A stretch of DNA of 64,000 nt, from positions 248,001 to 312,000 of the forward strand of contig NZ_BMKK01000003.1 in the NCBI RefSeq assembly GCF_014644295.1, written 5' to 3'. The notes beneath the pieces are model-generated. The model worked only from the letters and a program-made list of their open reading frames with translations, ran no database searches and was not told the origin of the DNA. The position numbers and the translations under genes are program-made. This document shows, piece by piece, positions 17,037 through 25,104 of this stretch; within the stretch, counting starts at the first letter, position 1, and the number at the start of each line of letters is the position of its first letter. Origin of the DNA: Emticicia aquatilis (lineage in GTDB: Bacteria; Bacteroidota; Bacteroidia; Cytophagales; Spirosomataceae).

Positions 17037-17427
17037 AAACGGTAGTATCATTCAAGTAAGACCCGACGACTACCCCCTCATACTACACTATGGAATACTG
17101 GTCAATTATCTGGGCGAATGGTGGGTTTTACACAACAACGAAAGCAATGGTGTGCATCGTGAAAAGTTAGCTTCGGTATTGGATAGGAGTACATTGATAC
17201 AAGTAATTGATACCAAACTAACTGGCAAGACCACGAACGAACTACTGGAGAGATTCAAGGCATACGAGGGCAAAAGCTACGATTTAGTAGCCTACAATTG
17301 TGAAAGCTTCGTGAATGACTTTATCAATCAAAAGAAGTATTCAAAGCAGACAATCATTTATACCTCCTTGATACTCATAACCATTGTTTTTTTAACCGCT
17401 TGGATAACAAAAAAACTCGTCAGATAA
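17023..17427 (+). CDS. LRAT-like (NlpC/P60-superfamily) protein with C-terminal anchor
   Basis: 134 residues. It follows the LRAT/H-rev107 pattern: an N-terminal strand (GSIIQVRPDDYP), HYGILVN with the first His, WVLHNNES with a second His, and YNCESFVNDF with the Cys near residue 90. A transmembrane helix ends it (about 109-128). LRAT-type enzymes are thiol acyltransferases or phospholipases; relatives cut peptides. Acting on lipids of an inner virion membrane or on the host envelope is inference. A cell-wall peptidase is the alternative. Confidence 0.7.
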   Translation: MQNYKNGSIIQVRPDDYPLILHYGILVNYLGEWWVLHNNESNGVHREKLASVLDRSTLIQVIDTKLTGKTTNELLERFKAYEGKSYDLVAYNCESFVNDFINQKKYSKQTIIYTSLILITIVFLTAWITKKLVR

Positions 17428-17428
17428 C

Positions 17429-17887
17429 ATGAAAGGTACGTACAAAATAATGCTCATAGTGTTGACGGTGGTAGTTATCATGGTAGCAGTTTTTAACAAA
17501 AAGGCAAGCGAAACAAAGATGCTTAATCCACTACCAAGCGGTAGAAAAACAAGCAAATTTGGGGACGATAGAGGCACTTACAAACACAATGGTTTAGACC
17601 TTGCCGCTCCAACAGGTACACCCATCATTGCACCATTGGACGGCATTGTAAGTGCGATATATACTAACTCATCGGGTGGTAATCAGTTGCTAATACTCCA
17701 CACAAACGGCATTACAACTGGTTACGCCCATTTGAGTAAAACGCTCGTAAAAATCGGCGATTATGTGAAACGAGGGCAAGCCATCGCACAAGTGGGTAAC
17801 ACTGGCAAAAGCACAGGCCCACATTTACATTTCACCGTGACAATCTTGGGTGTCAAACAAGACCCCGAAAAATTCATAACAACATGA
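17429..17887 (+). CDS. M23 family peptidase, membrane-anchored
   Basis: 152 residues: an N-terminal transmembrane helix (about 5-20) and one LytM/M23 domain. Zinc ligands are visible in HNGLDLAAPTGTP (H-x3-D) and GPHLHF (HxH); GYAHLSK supplies the catalytic His. M23 enzymes cut peptide cross-bridges of peptidoglycan. The anchor suggests display on a membrane, fitting a virion enzyme used during entry. ATGA overlap with the next gene. Confidence 0.85.
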   Translation: MKGTYKIMLIVLTVVVIMVAVFNKKASETKMLNPLPSGRKTSKFGDDRGTYKHNGLDLAAPTGTPIIAPLDGIVSAIYTNSSGGNQLLILHTNGITTGYAHLSKTLVKIGDYVKRGQAIAQVGNTGKSTGPHLHFTVTILGVKQDPEKFITT

Positions 17888-18042
17888 ACAAAGCATTTTA
17901 TTTCATCTTAGCCATATTGGCCATTGTGGCGGTGTATGTATATACCCAATATCCAAAATGGCAAAAAGGGCAGCGAATGAGCATCACGATTGACAAAACG
18001 AAGCTTACAACCGCACACCTCAAGCAACTCGGTTATATCTGA
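17884..18042 (+). CDS. 52-residue membrane-anchored protein
   Basis: Starts in the ATGA overlap with the M23 stop. One N-terminal transmembrane helix (about 4-22, AFYFILAILAIVAVYVYTQY), then a short basic domain (WQKGQRMSITIDKTKL, HLKQLGYI). Six bases precede the transglycosylase gene. Too short for usual gene callers; support is the overlap and the TM design shared with its neighbours. Confidence 0.6.
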   Translation: MNKAFYFILAILAIVAVYVYTQYPKWQKGQRMSITIDKTKLTTAHLKQLGYI

Positions 18043-18048
18043 AATTCA

Positions 18049-18714
18049 ATGGACAAAAGACGTATGAACGCAACTATTCCATCAACGAAACAAAGCTTTT
18101 ACGGTGAAACCGATTTAGCAGGAAACCGTGCCATTATTGCCAATCTTGAAAGGAGTTACGGCAAAATGATTCGAGAAGCAGCCTATCAAAACGGTATCGA
18201 ACCCGCACTGGTGGGAACTTATCTTTTTGTAGAATCAAGGGGAGATATTAACGCCCGCAATGGCAACACTTATGGTTTGGGGCAAGTATCGGTAGCTACT
18301 GTGGCCAATACGCTTTATAACGACTATAAGCAGAGCAGAATCAGCCCACGAGAAGAAGAATTGTTGATTGGTTTCTTAGGTCAGGCAGCCATTGATACCA
18401 TCAAGAAGGCGAAAGCAGATACAGAAATCTTGTCATTATTCAGCCCACAATTGCTGTATAATCCAAATTTCAATATTCTGGTATCGGTGATGTACTTCCG
18501 TAGATGCCTTGACAAATCGCACACTTTGGGGTATGGTCTTAGACTCGATATAGCTATCTATTTATACAATGCTGGCTACTATAAAACTGTGCCATTTTCA
18601 ACGGATGTAGATAGCTTTTTGGATGCTTCGATTCCAAACACAACAAAGAATTATATCAAAAAGGTATTAGGCACAAATACGCCTTATCCCGATGCAAAAC
18701 AAATTTTTGGGTAA
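18049..18714 (+). CDS. Lytic transglycosylase (SLT-like)
   Basis: 221 residues. Signature elements are ALVGTYLFVESRGDINARN (catalytic Glu in VESRGD), YGLGQVS and a late LYNAGYY, with TKNYIKKVLG as in the C-terminal part of Slt domains. It cleaves the glycan strand of peptidoglycan. No signal peptide or TM is visible, so it may be packaged in the virion. It sits between the M23 and CHAP-like genes, so one module can attack both peptide and glycan bonds. Confidence 0.85.
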   Translation: MDKRRMNATIPSTKQSFYGETDLAGNRAIIANLERSYGKMIREAAYQNGIEPALVGTYLFVESRGDINARNGNTYGLGQVSVATVANTLYNDYKQSRISPREEELLIGFLGQAAIDTIKKAKADTEILSLFSPQLLYNPNFNILVSVMYFRRCLDKSHTLGYGLRLDIAIYLYNAGYYKTVPFSTDVDSFLDASIPNTTKNYIKKVLGTNTPYPDAKQIFG

Positions 18715-18715
18715 A

Positions 18716-19426
18716 ATGGAAAAAATCAAGCTACAAGAAATCAAAGACAAATACACCTTTGAAAAGCAAGAAATTGAGCGAAAAGAAGGTGTAATCGTAT
18801 CCATCAACGAAAAACTACAAGAAATCAATGGCACACAGACGCAGATTCAGAAATGGAATAAATCCATCGACAGTATTAAAAACCCTATCGACAAAGCAAC
18901 CATGTTGCAGGCAAGAATTGATGCAGAAACCAAAATTGAACAACTCGAAACCGAGATTGACCAACTTTGGCAATCAATCAACGAGCCTATTTCAGCGAGT
19001 GCTGAAAAAGCTATTGATGATGTGGTACAAGTTGATGAACAAGGCATCCACCGAAAATGGCTGAATACAGGTTTATTCAAGTATTTGGGATTTGCTTTCG
19101 TATCTCTTTTTCTATTTGTTCTGATTCATGGTTCACAATTTTTATTCACAGAAGAATGGACACAAACATTAGAAAGTTTCAGATACACACATCAAATATT
19201 CCTAAAAATCTCAATGGGCTTTTTCGGTGTGCTAATGATGGCGGTATCGGTCAATTTATTACTGCCTTCGGTGCTTCGCTACTTCAATTCAGATTTAAGT
19301 GCTTACGATTTCTTTGCAGATTTCAAGGAATCCGACCCCAAAACACGCTTGCTTGTGTCCTGTTTTATCTTGTATTGTCTCATGCAGTATTGGGGCAAGA
19401 TAATGGCTTGGGAGATAGTCTTATAA
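18716..19426 (+). CDS. Coiled-coil protein with three membrane spans
   Basis: 236 residues from ATG 18716, one base after the previous stop; an earlier in-frame ATG at 18692 would overlap it. The first 100 residues are a long charged coiled coil (EKIKLQEIKDKYTFEKQEIE...). Hydrophobic segments follow at about 119-142, 161-185 and 208-236. The layout resembles tape-like or holin/spanin-type membrane proteins. No family recognised. The CHAP-like frame overlaps its end. Confidence 0.65.
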   Translation: MEKIKLQEIKDKYTFEKQEIERKEGVIVSINEKLQEINGTQTQIQKWNKSIDSIKNPIDKATMLQARIDAETKIEQLETEIDQLWQSINEPISASAEKAIDDVVQVDEQGIHRKWLNTGLFKYLGFAFVSLFLFVLIHGSQFLFTEEWTQTLESFRYTHQIFLKISMGFFGVLMMAVSVNLLLPSVLRYFNSDLSAYDFFADFKESDPKTRLLVSCFILYCLMQYWGKIMAWEIVL

Positions 19427-19932
19427 GGTCGAAAGTAGTCAATTTAGCCCTACTAAATACAGGGGTTTGCGAAGTTCCAGTAAATAGAGGTAAAGTCATT
19501 GACAAATACCGCTCGGTGGCTCTCGACCGCAAAATCAGTGGCTACACTGACCCGTGGTGTGCCTACTTCATCGGCTACATTTACAAGTCCTACGGCATCG
19601 ACACCAAAAAGGTTTTGGGTAATGGCTACATCGCAAGGGCGGCCGATTGGTTCAAGAACAAAAATCGAATTGTGTACCAAAAGGGTATCGGCTACCAACG
19701 AAAGCGAAAACCCAAAGCGGGCGATGTGGTAGGGTATAAATTCACCAGTGGCCGAATTAGCCACGTCGGAATCCTAATCGAATGGAACGAACTCGACGGC
19801 TACGCTCTGGTAGTGGAAGGCAACACAACCCCACGCAACAGTGTAACACGAGACGAAAACAAAAACGATTGTGTACGGCTCAAAAAACGCCCAATTTCAA
19901 TGATTTACGTAGTATCAAACATTATTGAATAA
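19375..19932 (+). CDS. CHAP/NlpC-like amidase or peptidase; start unresolved
   Basis: The domain lies at about 19430-19910: DPWCAYFIGYIYKSYG (Cys nucleophile), PKAGDVVGYKF, RISHVGILIEW (His) and VVEGNTTP (third residue). This is the CHAP-type layout that cuts peptidoglycan peptides. The frame is open far upstream, with ATGs at 19057 and 19156, but those would overlap the preceding gene by hundreds of bases. In-frame TTG codons at 19375, 19390 and 19408 are the likely starts; the first is listed. Just before them the frame reads LACVLFYLVLSHAVLGQ, like a signal peptide, so a non-standard start or frameshift is possible. Confidence 0.7.
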   Translation: MSHAVLGQDNGLGDSLIRSKVVNLALLNTGVCEVPVNRGKVIDKYRSVALDRKISGYTDPWCAYFIGYIYKSYGIDTKKVLGNGYIARAADWFKNKNRIVYQKGIGYQRKRKPKAGDVVGYKFTSGRISHVGILIEWNELDGYALVVEGNTTPRNSVTRDENKNDCVRLKKRPISMIYVVSNIIE

Positions 19933-20300
19933 TGAAACAAGAAACCATTCAATTTGCCGACCAAAGTATTTTGGCCAGTGAATTACAAACCGAAAAAATC
20001 GGGATTGACACATTAATAATCTTGGTCGGAATGTTAGTGGATGTCATCGAAACGCTGAAAGGGCTTCTCGGGAAAAAAGTAAAATTGCTTGCTGTAATGA
20101 AGGCATTAAAGGCAGTTTTTCCATTCATCAAGACCTTTTCCCAACACAGTAAAAAGGTATTGGCCGAGATTAAAGACCTTTCGACAGAAGAATTAACGGA
20201 TTTAGCTTTGCTTGTGTCCGACAAGTCAACCAACACAACAATTACAGATATTTTATATTTTATTCAGTTCATTACAATCTTAAAAAAGGGTAAAGAATAA
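19932..20300 (+). CDS. 122-residue helical protein, function unknown
   Basis: Starts in a TAATG overlap with the preceding stop. It is helical, with hydrophobic stretches at about 25-45 (IDTLIILVGMLVDVIETLKG) and 52-72, and an amphipathic end. It could be a holin-like or virion membrane protein. It is the last gene before a clear terminator, where lysis genes often sit, but no motif confirms that. Confidence 0.6.
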   Translation: MKQETIQFADQSILASELQTEKIGIDTLIILVGMLVDVIETLKGLLGKKVKLLAVMKALKAVFPFIKTFSQHSKKVLAEIKDLSTEELTDLALLVSDKSTNTTITDILYFIQFITILKKGKE

Positions 20301-20319
20301 GTTTAGGTAAGTCAGAAAA

Positions 20320-20348
20320 GCGGTTGGCATTGCTGACCGCCTTTTTTC
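20320..20348 (+). terminator. Rho-independent terminator
   Basis: GCGGT-GGC and GCT-ACCGC arms form a stem with a short loop, followed by a run of six T. It ends the first part of the plus-strand structural operon after the 122-residue gene. Confidence 0.8.
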
Positions 20349-20385
20349 TTGTAAAGCAATTTCACTTCATCAACATATAAAAACA

Positions 20386-20625
20386 ATGGCAACGAAAAGA
20401 ACAAAATCAACATCAAGACCGAGTGGACAAATGAGCATTTCATTTGGTAGCAAAAAAAAGGTCAATTCACAAGCAAAGAAAATGGGTTCTGCGTTGAAAA
20501 AAGCCCACAGTATGACCAAAAAACAAATCAAGCCAGTGAAGAAAACCATCACGGTTCGAGTGGGCTACAAGAAACGATTCAAAGAGAATCTAAAAAAGAC
20601 AATGAAGCTTTTCGGGGTTAAATAA
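20386..20625 (+). CDS. Second very basic protein (79 residues)
   Basis: Lys/Arg/Ser-rich throughout (ATKRTKSTSRPSGQMSIS, KKKVNSQAKKMGSALKKAH), with a short strand TITVRVGYKKRF near the end. No acidic patches or membrane segments. Like the 63-residue protein at 14736, it could bind or condense nucleic acid. It has its own leader region after the terminator, so it may be expressed separately. Confidence 0.65.
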   Translation: MATKRTKSTSRPSGQMSISFGSKKKVNSQAKKMGSALKKAHSMTKKQIKPVKKTITVRVGYKKRFKENLKKTMKLFGVK

Positions 20626-20652
20626 TTTTCACTTGAAAATACCGCAAACAAC

Positions 20653-21021
20653 ATGAATGAATATTGGAAATATTACTCAGAAGATTATCAAAAGGTTTTG
20701 GAGTCACAAATGACTACCACCAAACCGCCCACCACCGACCCTCCTAAAAAGACTTTTTGGGAAACAGGCTTCGGCACAGGGTTGTCAAACCTTTGGGGTT
20801 TCGTAACGAACAACCCACAACAGGTGGTGAATTTGGTTGCACCGAAACGAGCCATTGTAACCAACCCAACCGACCCCAATTATTTGCAAAATGGTGGTTT
20901 TGTTGGTGGAAATACGCAAAATCCACAACCAGAGCAACCTCAGAACAACAATAGTGCATTGCTTATCATCATGGGAGTTGTGATTGTGGTAATCCTATTT
21001 TTGATGTTTAAAAAGCAATAA
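20653..21021 (+). CDS. Pro/Asn-rich tail-anchored protein
   Basis: 122 residues. A Pro/Thr-rich N-terminus (TTTKPPTTDPPKKTFWETG) and an Asn/Gln/Pro-rich middle (about 75-95) suggest an extended, disordered stalk. A C-terminal transmembrane helix (about 98-118, ALLIIMGVVIVVILFLMF) and KKQ end anchor it. No family recognised; two bases before the next gene. Confidence 0.65.
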   Translation: MNEYWKYYSEDYQKVLESQMTTTKPPTTDPPKKTFWETGFGTGLSNLWGFVTNNPQQVVNLVAPKRAIVTNPTDPNYLQNGGFVGGNTQNPQPEQPQNNNSALLIIMGVVIVVILFLMFKKQ

Positions 21022-21022
21022 G

Positions 21023-22051
21023 ATGGCAACAAAGGCTGAAAAATACCAATGGAATCAATTACCCGAACCGTGGCGACATGGTGGTTTATTCCGAAATATC
21101 AACAATGATTTATCGGTTGCTCGGCAGGTTGGTTTTGTGTGGTCGGAGAGTGCCAATACTTGGTATATCGAAGTTGATGGAACAAAATATTGGGCTTATG
21201 ATACCAGTATCAGCTATGAAGCTTGGGCAGACCCTTATCGGAATTTAGGCGATAAAAACCCTAATAACGATGCCATTTTTGTATGGAATAATACAGGAAA
21301 AGCGTACCAACCACAAGGCACTTATGTATTGAGACAGGACGAAAACGGCCTTTGGTTCTATTATGATGATTTGGGTAAAAAAATCTATGATGATGCGACC
21401 TACTCCAATGATGTAAAGGCACAAGACTTTATAGGTAATAGTATTTTGAATGCTCCTACTTACGACGCATGGGATGCAAACATCAAAGACATTTTAGGCA
21501 ACCCAATTGTGCCGAAAAAGCCCGAAGTTGGCCTATACGATACCAAAAATTATTTGGATTCGGTCGATAAAAAGCGAACAGTTTACAAGCAGTTTTATTC
21601 TGCTAAAACACAGACTGAAAAACTCAATGCCATAAGCGTTCGAGCGGCTGACATTGTAGCCGAACAAAATCAGTTGATTAGCGACCTAAATAAAGCAGGG
21701 GCAGCAATTAAGCGTGAAAATATCATTATCAATACCGTAGTCGGTGGTTTTGGTAGTGCTTCTATAAAAGCAGCAAGTACAGTTACGAAACTTAATCCTA
21801 TTGGTGTTGGATTAGTTGTTTTTGGATATGTAAAGAAATACGCAGCCTCGAAAACAACAGGCAGACGAGAACAACTAAGGTCAGAAGATTTATTGTATTT
21901 AGAAGAAGAATTGAACGCAATAAAAGCCTATATCGAAAAAAACAACCTTAGTTCTGATAGTGGTAATGCTGACAAAAAAACTATCTATTGGATTATCGGG
22001 AGCGTAGTTGTGCTGGGCATAGTGATTTATTTTTTAGTACGTAACAAATAA
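21023..22051 (+). CDS. 342-residue tail-anchored protein, aromatic-rich N-terminus
   Basis: The first 130 residues are rich in Trp/Tyr and likely beta (WNQLPEPWRHGGLFRNINND, ENGLWFYYDDLGKKIYDD). A helical middle with a Gly/Ala-rich hydrophobic patch follows (about 240-275, NTVVGGFGSASIKAAS). A C-terminal transmembrane helix (about 318-338) ends in RNK. One base overlaps the astacin gene. No known domain; probably a large virion membrane protein. I considered it as capsid protein but the C-terminal anchor argues against that. Confidence 0.65.
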   Translation: MATKAEKYQWNQLPEPWRHGGLFRNINNDLSVARQVGFVWSESANTWYIEVDGTKYWAYDTSISYEAWADPYRNLGDKNPNNDAIFVWNNTGKAYQPQGTYVLRQDENGLWFYYDDLGKKIYDDATYSNDVKAQDFIGNSILNAPTYDAWDANIKDILGNPIVPKKPEVGLYDTKNYLDSVDKKRTVYKQFYSAKTQTEKLNAISVRAADIVAEQNQLISDLNKAGAAIKRENIIINTVVGGFGSASIKAASTVTKLNPIGVGLVVFGYVKKYAASKTTGRREQLRSEDLLYLEEELNAIKAYIEKNNLSSDSGNADKKTIYWIIGSVVVLGIVIYFLVRNK

Positions 22052-22779
22052 TGGCAGTAGTAAGCAATAATAAAATATTTCGATGGGTGAATGGCATCGT
22101 TCCTTTCGAGATTTCAAAGGATTTTCCCGAAGGAAGCGAAGGACGAAAAGAGATTTTACAAGCCATCAACGAAATTAATGTACGTACAAATTGCAGCTTT
22201 ATTGAGCGAACGACTGAGCCAAATTACGTGGTTTTTGTCTATGATGCAAAGTGGTGTCAATCATACGTCGGAATGCTCGGAGGTCGGCAAGAAATACGCT
22301 GTGCCATCGGCAAGAATTTCAAAGCAGGTTCGTTGATTCACGAAGTATTGCACGCTCTTGGATTCTACCATGAACACCAACGCCCCGACCGTGACGAGTA
22401 CATTAGAGTAGTGAAAAGCAATATCAAACGTCTGGACGATTTTCAAATTTTGAACAGTGAAATTGTCGAAACGATTGGCGAATATGATTTTTCAAGCATC
22501 ATGCACTACCCTCGAAGGATTGTAAACCCCAACTTGGTAAACAATATTTCGATAGATACCATTGAGCCGCTGAAAGCTTTACCGCTCGAAACCATCTTGG
22601 GGCAACGTGGAGCATTATCAAGCAAGGACGTAGCAGCCATCAATCAAATGTACCCAAAGAAGGCCATGAACACGAAGGAGTACAGTATGAGCGAACCGAT
22701 AAAAGCATGGCAACTAATACTAATCATTACAGTTTCAGCCACATTACTTTATATTACAGTTAGAAAAATTACCACATGA
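22051..22779 (+). CDS. Astacin-like metallopeptidase (M12A) with tail anchor
   Basis: 242 residues. The zinc site is textbook: HEVLHALGFYHEHQRPDRD (HExxHxxGxxH) about 110 residues in, and SSIMHYP as the Met-turn with its Tyr. The N-terminus (GIVPFEISKDFPEGS...INEINVRTNCSFIER) matches the astacin fold start. A transmembrane helix closes the protein (about 218-236). Astacins are secreted or membrane endopeptidases; on a virus-like module it may cut host surface proteins or mature virion proteins (inference). The 4-base overlap with the next gene shows tight coupling. Confidence 0.9.
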   Translation: MAVVSNNKIFRWVNGIVPFEISKDFPEGSEGRKEILQAINEINVRTNCSFIERTTEPNYVVFVYDAKWCQSYVGMLGGRQEIRCAIGKNFKAGSLIHEVLHALGFYHEHQRPDRDEYIRVVKSNIKRLDDFQILNSEIVETIGEYDFSSIMHYPRRIVNPNLVNNISIDTIEPLKALPLETILGQRGALSSKDVAAINQMYPKKAMNTKEYSMSEPIKAWQLILIITVSATLLYITVRKITT

Positions 22780-23564
22780 CAAAGAAACTATTGATTGGGA
22801 TTGCTCTCGTTTTGGGGGCAATTCTTGCTATTTGGGCTTGTACCAAAATAGATGTTCGACCAACACAACAAACCAAGACTACACAAAACACACAAACGAA
22901 TGATTCGGGTAGCAGTGGTGGGAGTGGTTCGGGTGGTGGCGGTGGTGGCACTGGCACTGGTGACGACGACAACCCTGTGGGTTCGGATAATTTTACTTAT
23001 CTATACAACTATGGCAGTAATTATGTTAGATGTACGCCCATTCCGAACAAATTTGAAAAGGTTGACCACGCATCAAAGGATGCCGCAAGGTCAATGATTC
23101 CCATAGACTTGCATAGTTGGTCAATTGCGAATTTTGTCCGTACGAAATTAATTTTCAGTCACTTCAAATTGAAGGATTCGCAAGGTACGGTATTGTATGA
23201 GTACCACGACACCGAAGGAGCGGTTCATGTAAGTCTTTCGCAGAATGACCGAGAAAACAACCGAGGTAATAACCATCAAGCGGCACTTTCGAGATTCTTA
23301 ATTGCCGAAGGGAATTACACGATTGAGTACCAAAATTTATCTAATAGTGTCGGTAAAGCTTATTTTGAAGCGTTTGAGCAGTACGAAGGCAATCAGTTTA
23401 GAATGTTAATTGGCTCGAATGTGACAGGTAATTTACAGCCTTCGATTGAGGTATCAGACCGAATGGAAGTAAGCCCAAATACAAGTATTACTTACGGTTT
23501 TACGGTCACTTACGGCAATTATTCGATGATTAAGTTTAATGCAAATGGTTTTGAACACAACTAA
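22776..23564 (+). CDS. Membrane-anchored protein with Gly/Ser linker and beta domain
   Basis: 262 residues. An N-terminal helix (about 4-22) ends in IWACTK, so it may be a lipobox or a TM anchor. A flexible stretch SGSSGGSGSGGGGGGTGTG follows (about 43-62). The C-terminal 190 residues are beta-rich (LIFSHFKLKDSQGTVLYEYH, NYTIEYQNLS). This is a stalk-plus-head layout of a surface or vertex protein. It lies between the astacin and the esterase. No family recognised. Confidence 0.65.
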   Translation: MTKKLLIGIALVLGAILAIWACTKIDVRPTQQTKTTQNTQTNDSGSSGGSGSGGGGGGTGTGDDDNPVGSDNFTYLYNYGSNYVRCTPIPNKFEKVDHASKDAARSMIPIDLHSWSIANFVRTKLIFSHFKLKDSQGTVLYEYHDTEGAVHVSLSQNDRENNRGNNHQAALSRFLIAEGNYTIEYQNLSNSVGKAYFEAFEQYEGNQFRMLIGSNVTGNLQPSIEVSDRMEVSPNTSITYGFTVTYGNYSMIKFNANGFEHN

Positions 23565-23576
23565 AATTACTACACA

Positions 23577-25082
23577 ATGATAAACGGTAACACACAACCT
23601 AATAAGGGTTATCAAGAAATTTTAGACCCTCACATGACTGGAGCGGCAAGTAATGCGAATAGTAGCAACTATGATTTACAATCTATCAAGAATTTTATTC
23701 TTGCTGACGAAAGGTTTTCTAATCAATCTCCATCACCATCGACACCCGAAACTGAGCTTACAAAGGTAGCTTTGTTTATTATATCGGGAGAGAGCAATTC
23801 GGGTGGCTACGCTTTAAACTCGGAAGCACCCACCAATGAAATTGGGCTAAGAAGTGAAGTAAAGATACTTAACAACACAACTTTGGCTTTTGAAAACCTA
23901 AATATTGGAGTTAATAATTTATTGGCACATACAGGATTATCGAACGGTTTAACTCATGGTTTTGAACTGCCAATTGCCAATGCAGTAAGAGACAGTGCAT
24001 TGAATTTTTCCGAAACATTCATTGTAAAAACTGGACAGGGCGGAAGTCGTATTTCGGAATGGGTTGAAGGTGGTCAATATTTCAATACCTATAAACAAAG
24101 GGTTCAAGCCGCTTTGAATTTACTGAAAGAACAAGGCAAAACACCTTACATCTTTTTGATTTATTCGCAAGGCATTAATGATGCCCTTGCGGCTTACTCA
24201 GCCGAGAGTTGGAAAGCAGATACATTGGCACATTTGCAAAAATTACGTTCAAAAGTTGGTTTTTGTCCAATCTTGTTAACCAAGTTTATGAATCCGTACA
24301 GTGGCTACAATGCAAAACTTGATGAAATAGAGCAGGTCAATAGCCTTAATATTGCCATCAGTGCTACGGATGCAGCCTTACGAGATGAAAACCATTGGAG
24401 TTATAACGGTTTTAGAACTCTTTTTTCAAGGATGATTCCGCATATTAACAGAATCGCAAAAGAATATGCCATTAATCAAAACCGTGCTTTATTTGAACAT
24501 ATAAATATGATTCCGAACACAAATAATTCAAGCAATTCAAGTAATTCGGGCAATCAAGGCAATTCAAGTGGAAGCAATTCGAGTGGACTATTAACTTGGG
24601 GTAATTTCGTAAACGCACGAGAGTTAAATGGATATATTGAATGTGTAGGCAACAATACACCATCGGGTGGACGTGCAACGCAGACCATCAATGCACAACA
24701 ACCGTTTTCGATTATTGTAGATATACCTACCACAGTGAGCGATAGCAACGCAACAGTAGTTTACTTAGATGAAAATCAAGCGGATGATTTTGCATGGATA
24801 ACAGGAAAAGTATTTTTGGCAGGGGTATATCAGTACGAAGGTTCGCTTTTTACACCAATTGGTGGTTACGCTGCTACTCCAGCAGGTTTGGCAGGTTCGG
24901 GCGATAAAATTAAGATTGAAAAATCGGGTAATGATTTGGTTTATAGTCGCTCAGTAAATGGCGGGCAAAGCTATAATGTTATCACAACAGCCACAGGGGT
25001 TTTAACTGGCAAAAACACGTTGTACGTGAAAACACTTTTTGCGGTAGCAGGAGCATATAAAGTCAAAGTTTCAATGAACTAA
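23577..25082 (+). CDS. SGNH-type carbohydrate esterase, virion receptor-binding candidate
   Basis: 501 residues. An SGNH/sialate O-acetylesterase-like domain (about 60-300) shows FIISGESNSGG (nucleophile Ser), KTGQGGSRISEW, YSQGINDA (Gly and Asn of the oxyanion hole) and DENHWSYNG (Asp-x-x-His). A Ser/Asn-rich linker (about 312-332) leads to a beta domain of about 165 residues. Such esterases remove acyl groups from surface sugars and are common on phage receptor-binding proteins. Residues 33-46 (DLQSIKNFILADER) resemble residues 34-46 of the next protein. No signal peptide. Confidence 0.8.
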   Translation: MINGNTQPNKGYQEILDPHMTGAASNANSSNYDLQSIKNFILADERFSNQSPSPSTPETELTKVALFIISGESNSGGYALNSEAPTNEIGLRSEVKILNNTTLAFENLNIGVNNLLAHTGLSNGLTHGFELPIANAVRDSALNFSETFIVKTGQGGSRISEWVEGGQYFNTYKQRVQAALNLLKEQGKTPYIFLIYSQGINDALAAYSAESWKADTLAHLQKLRSKVGFCPILLTKFMNPYSGYNAKLDEIEQVNSLNIAISATDAALRDENHWSYNGFRTLFSRMIPHINRIAKEYAINQNRALFEHINMIPNTNNSSNSSNSGNQGNSSGSNSSGLLTWGNFVNARELNGYIECVGNNTPSGGRATQTINAQQPFSIIVDIPTTVSDSNATVVYLDENQADDFAWITGKVFLAGVYQYEGSLFTPIGGYAATPAGLAGSGDKIKIEKSGNDLVYSRSVNGGQSYNVITTATGVLTGKNTLYVKTLFAVAGAYKVKVSMN

Positions 25083-25104
25083 AATCTAAATACACACAAC
25101 CAAA

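Noticed and set aside
19057-19374. Extending the CHAP-like gene to the ATG at 19057 or 19156
   Set aside because: That would overlap the preceding membrane protein by 270-370 bp, and the extra residues have no protein-like pattern except the late signal-peptide-like stretch.
21023-22051. Calling this the major capsid protein
   Set aside because: Beta-rich N-terminus is compatible, but a C-terminal transmembrane helix and a helical middle are not typical; left as unknown.
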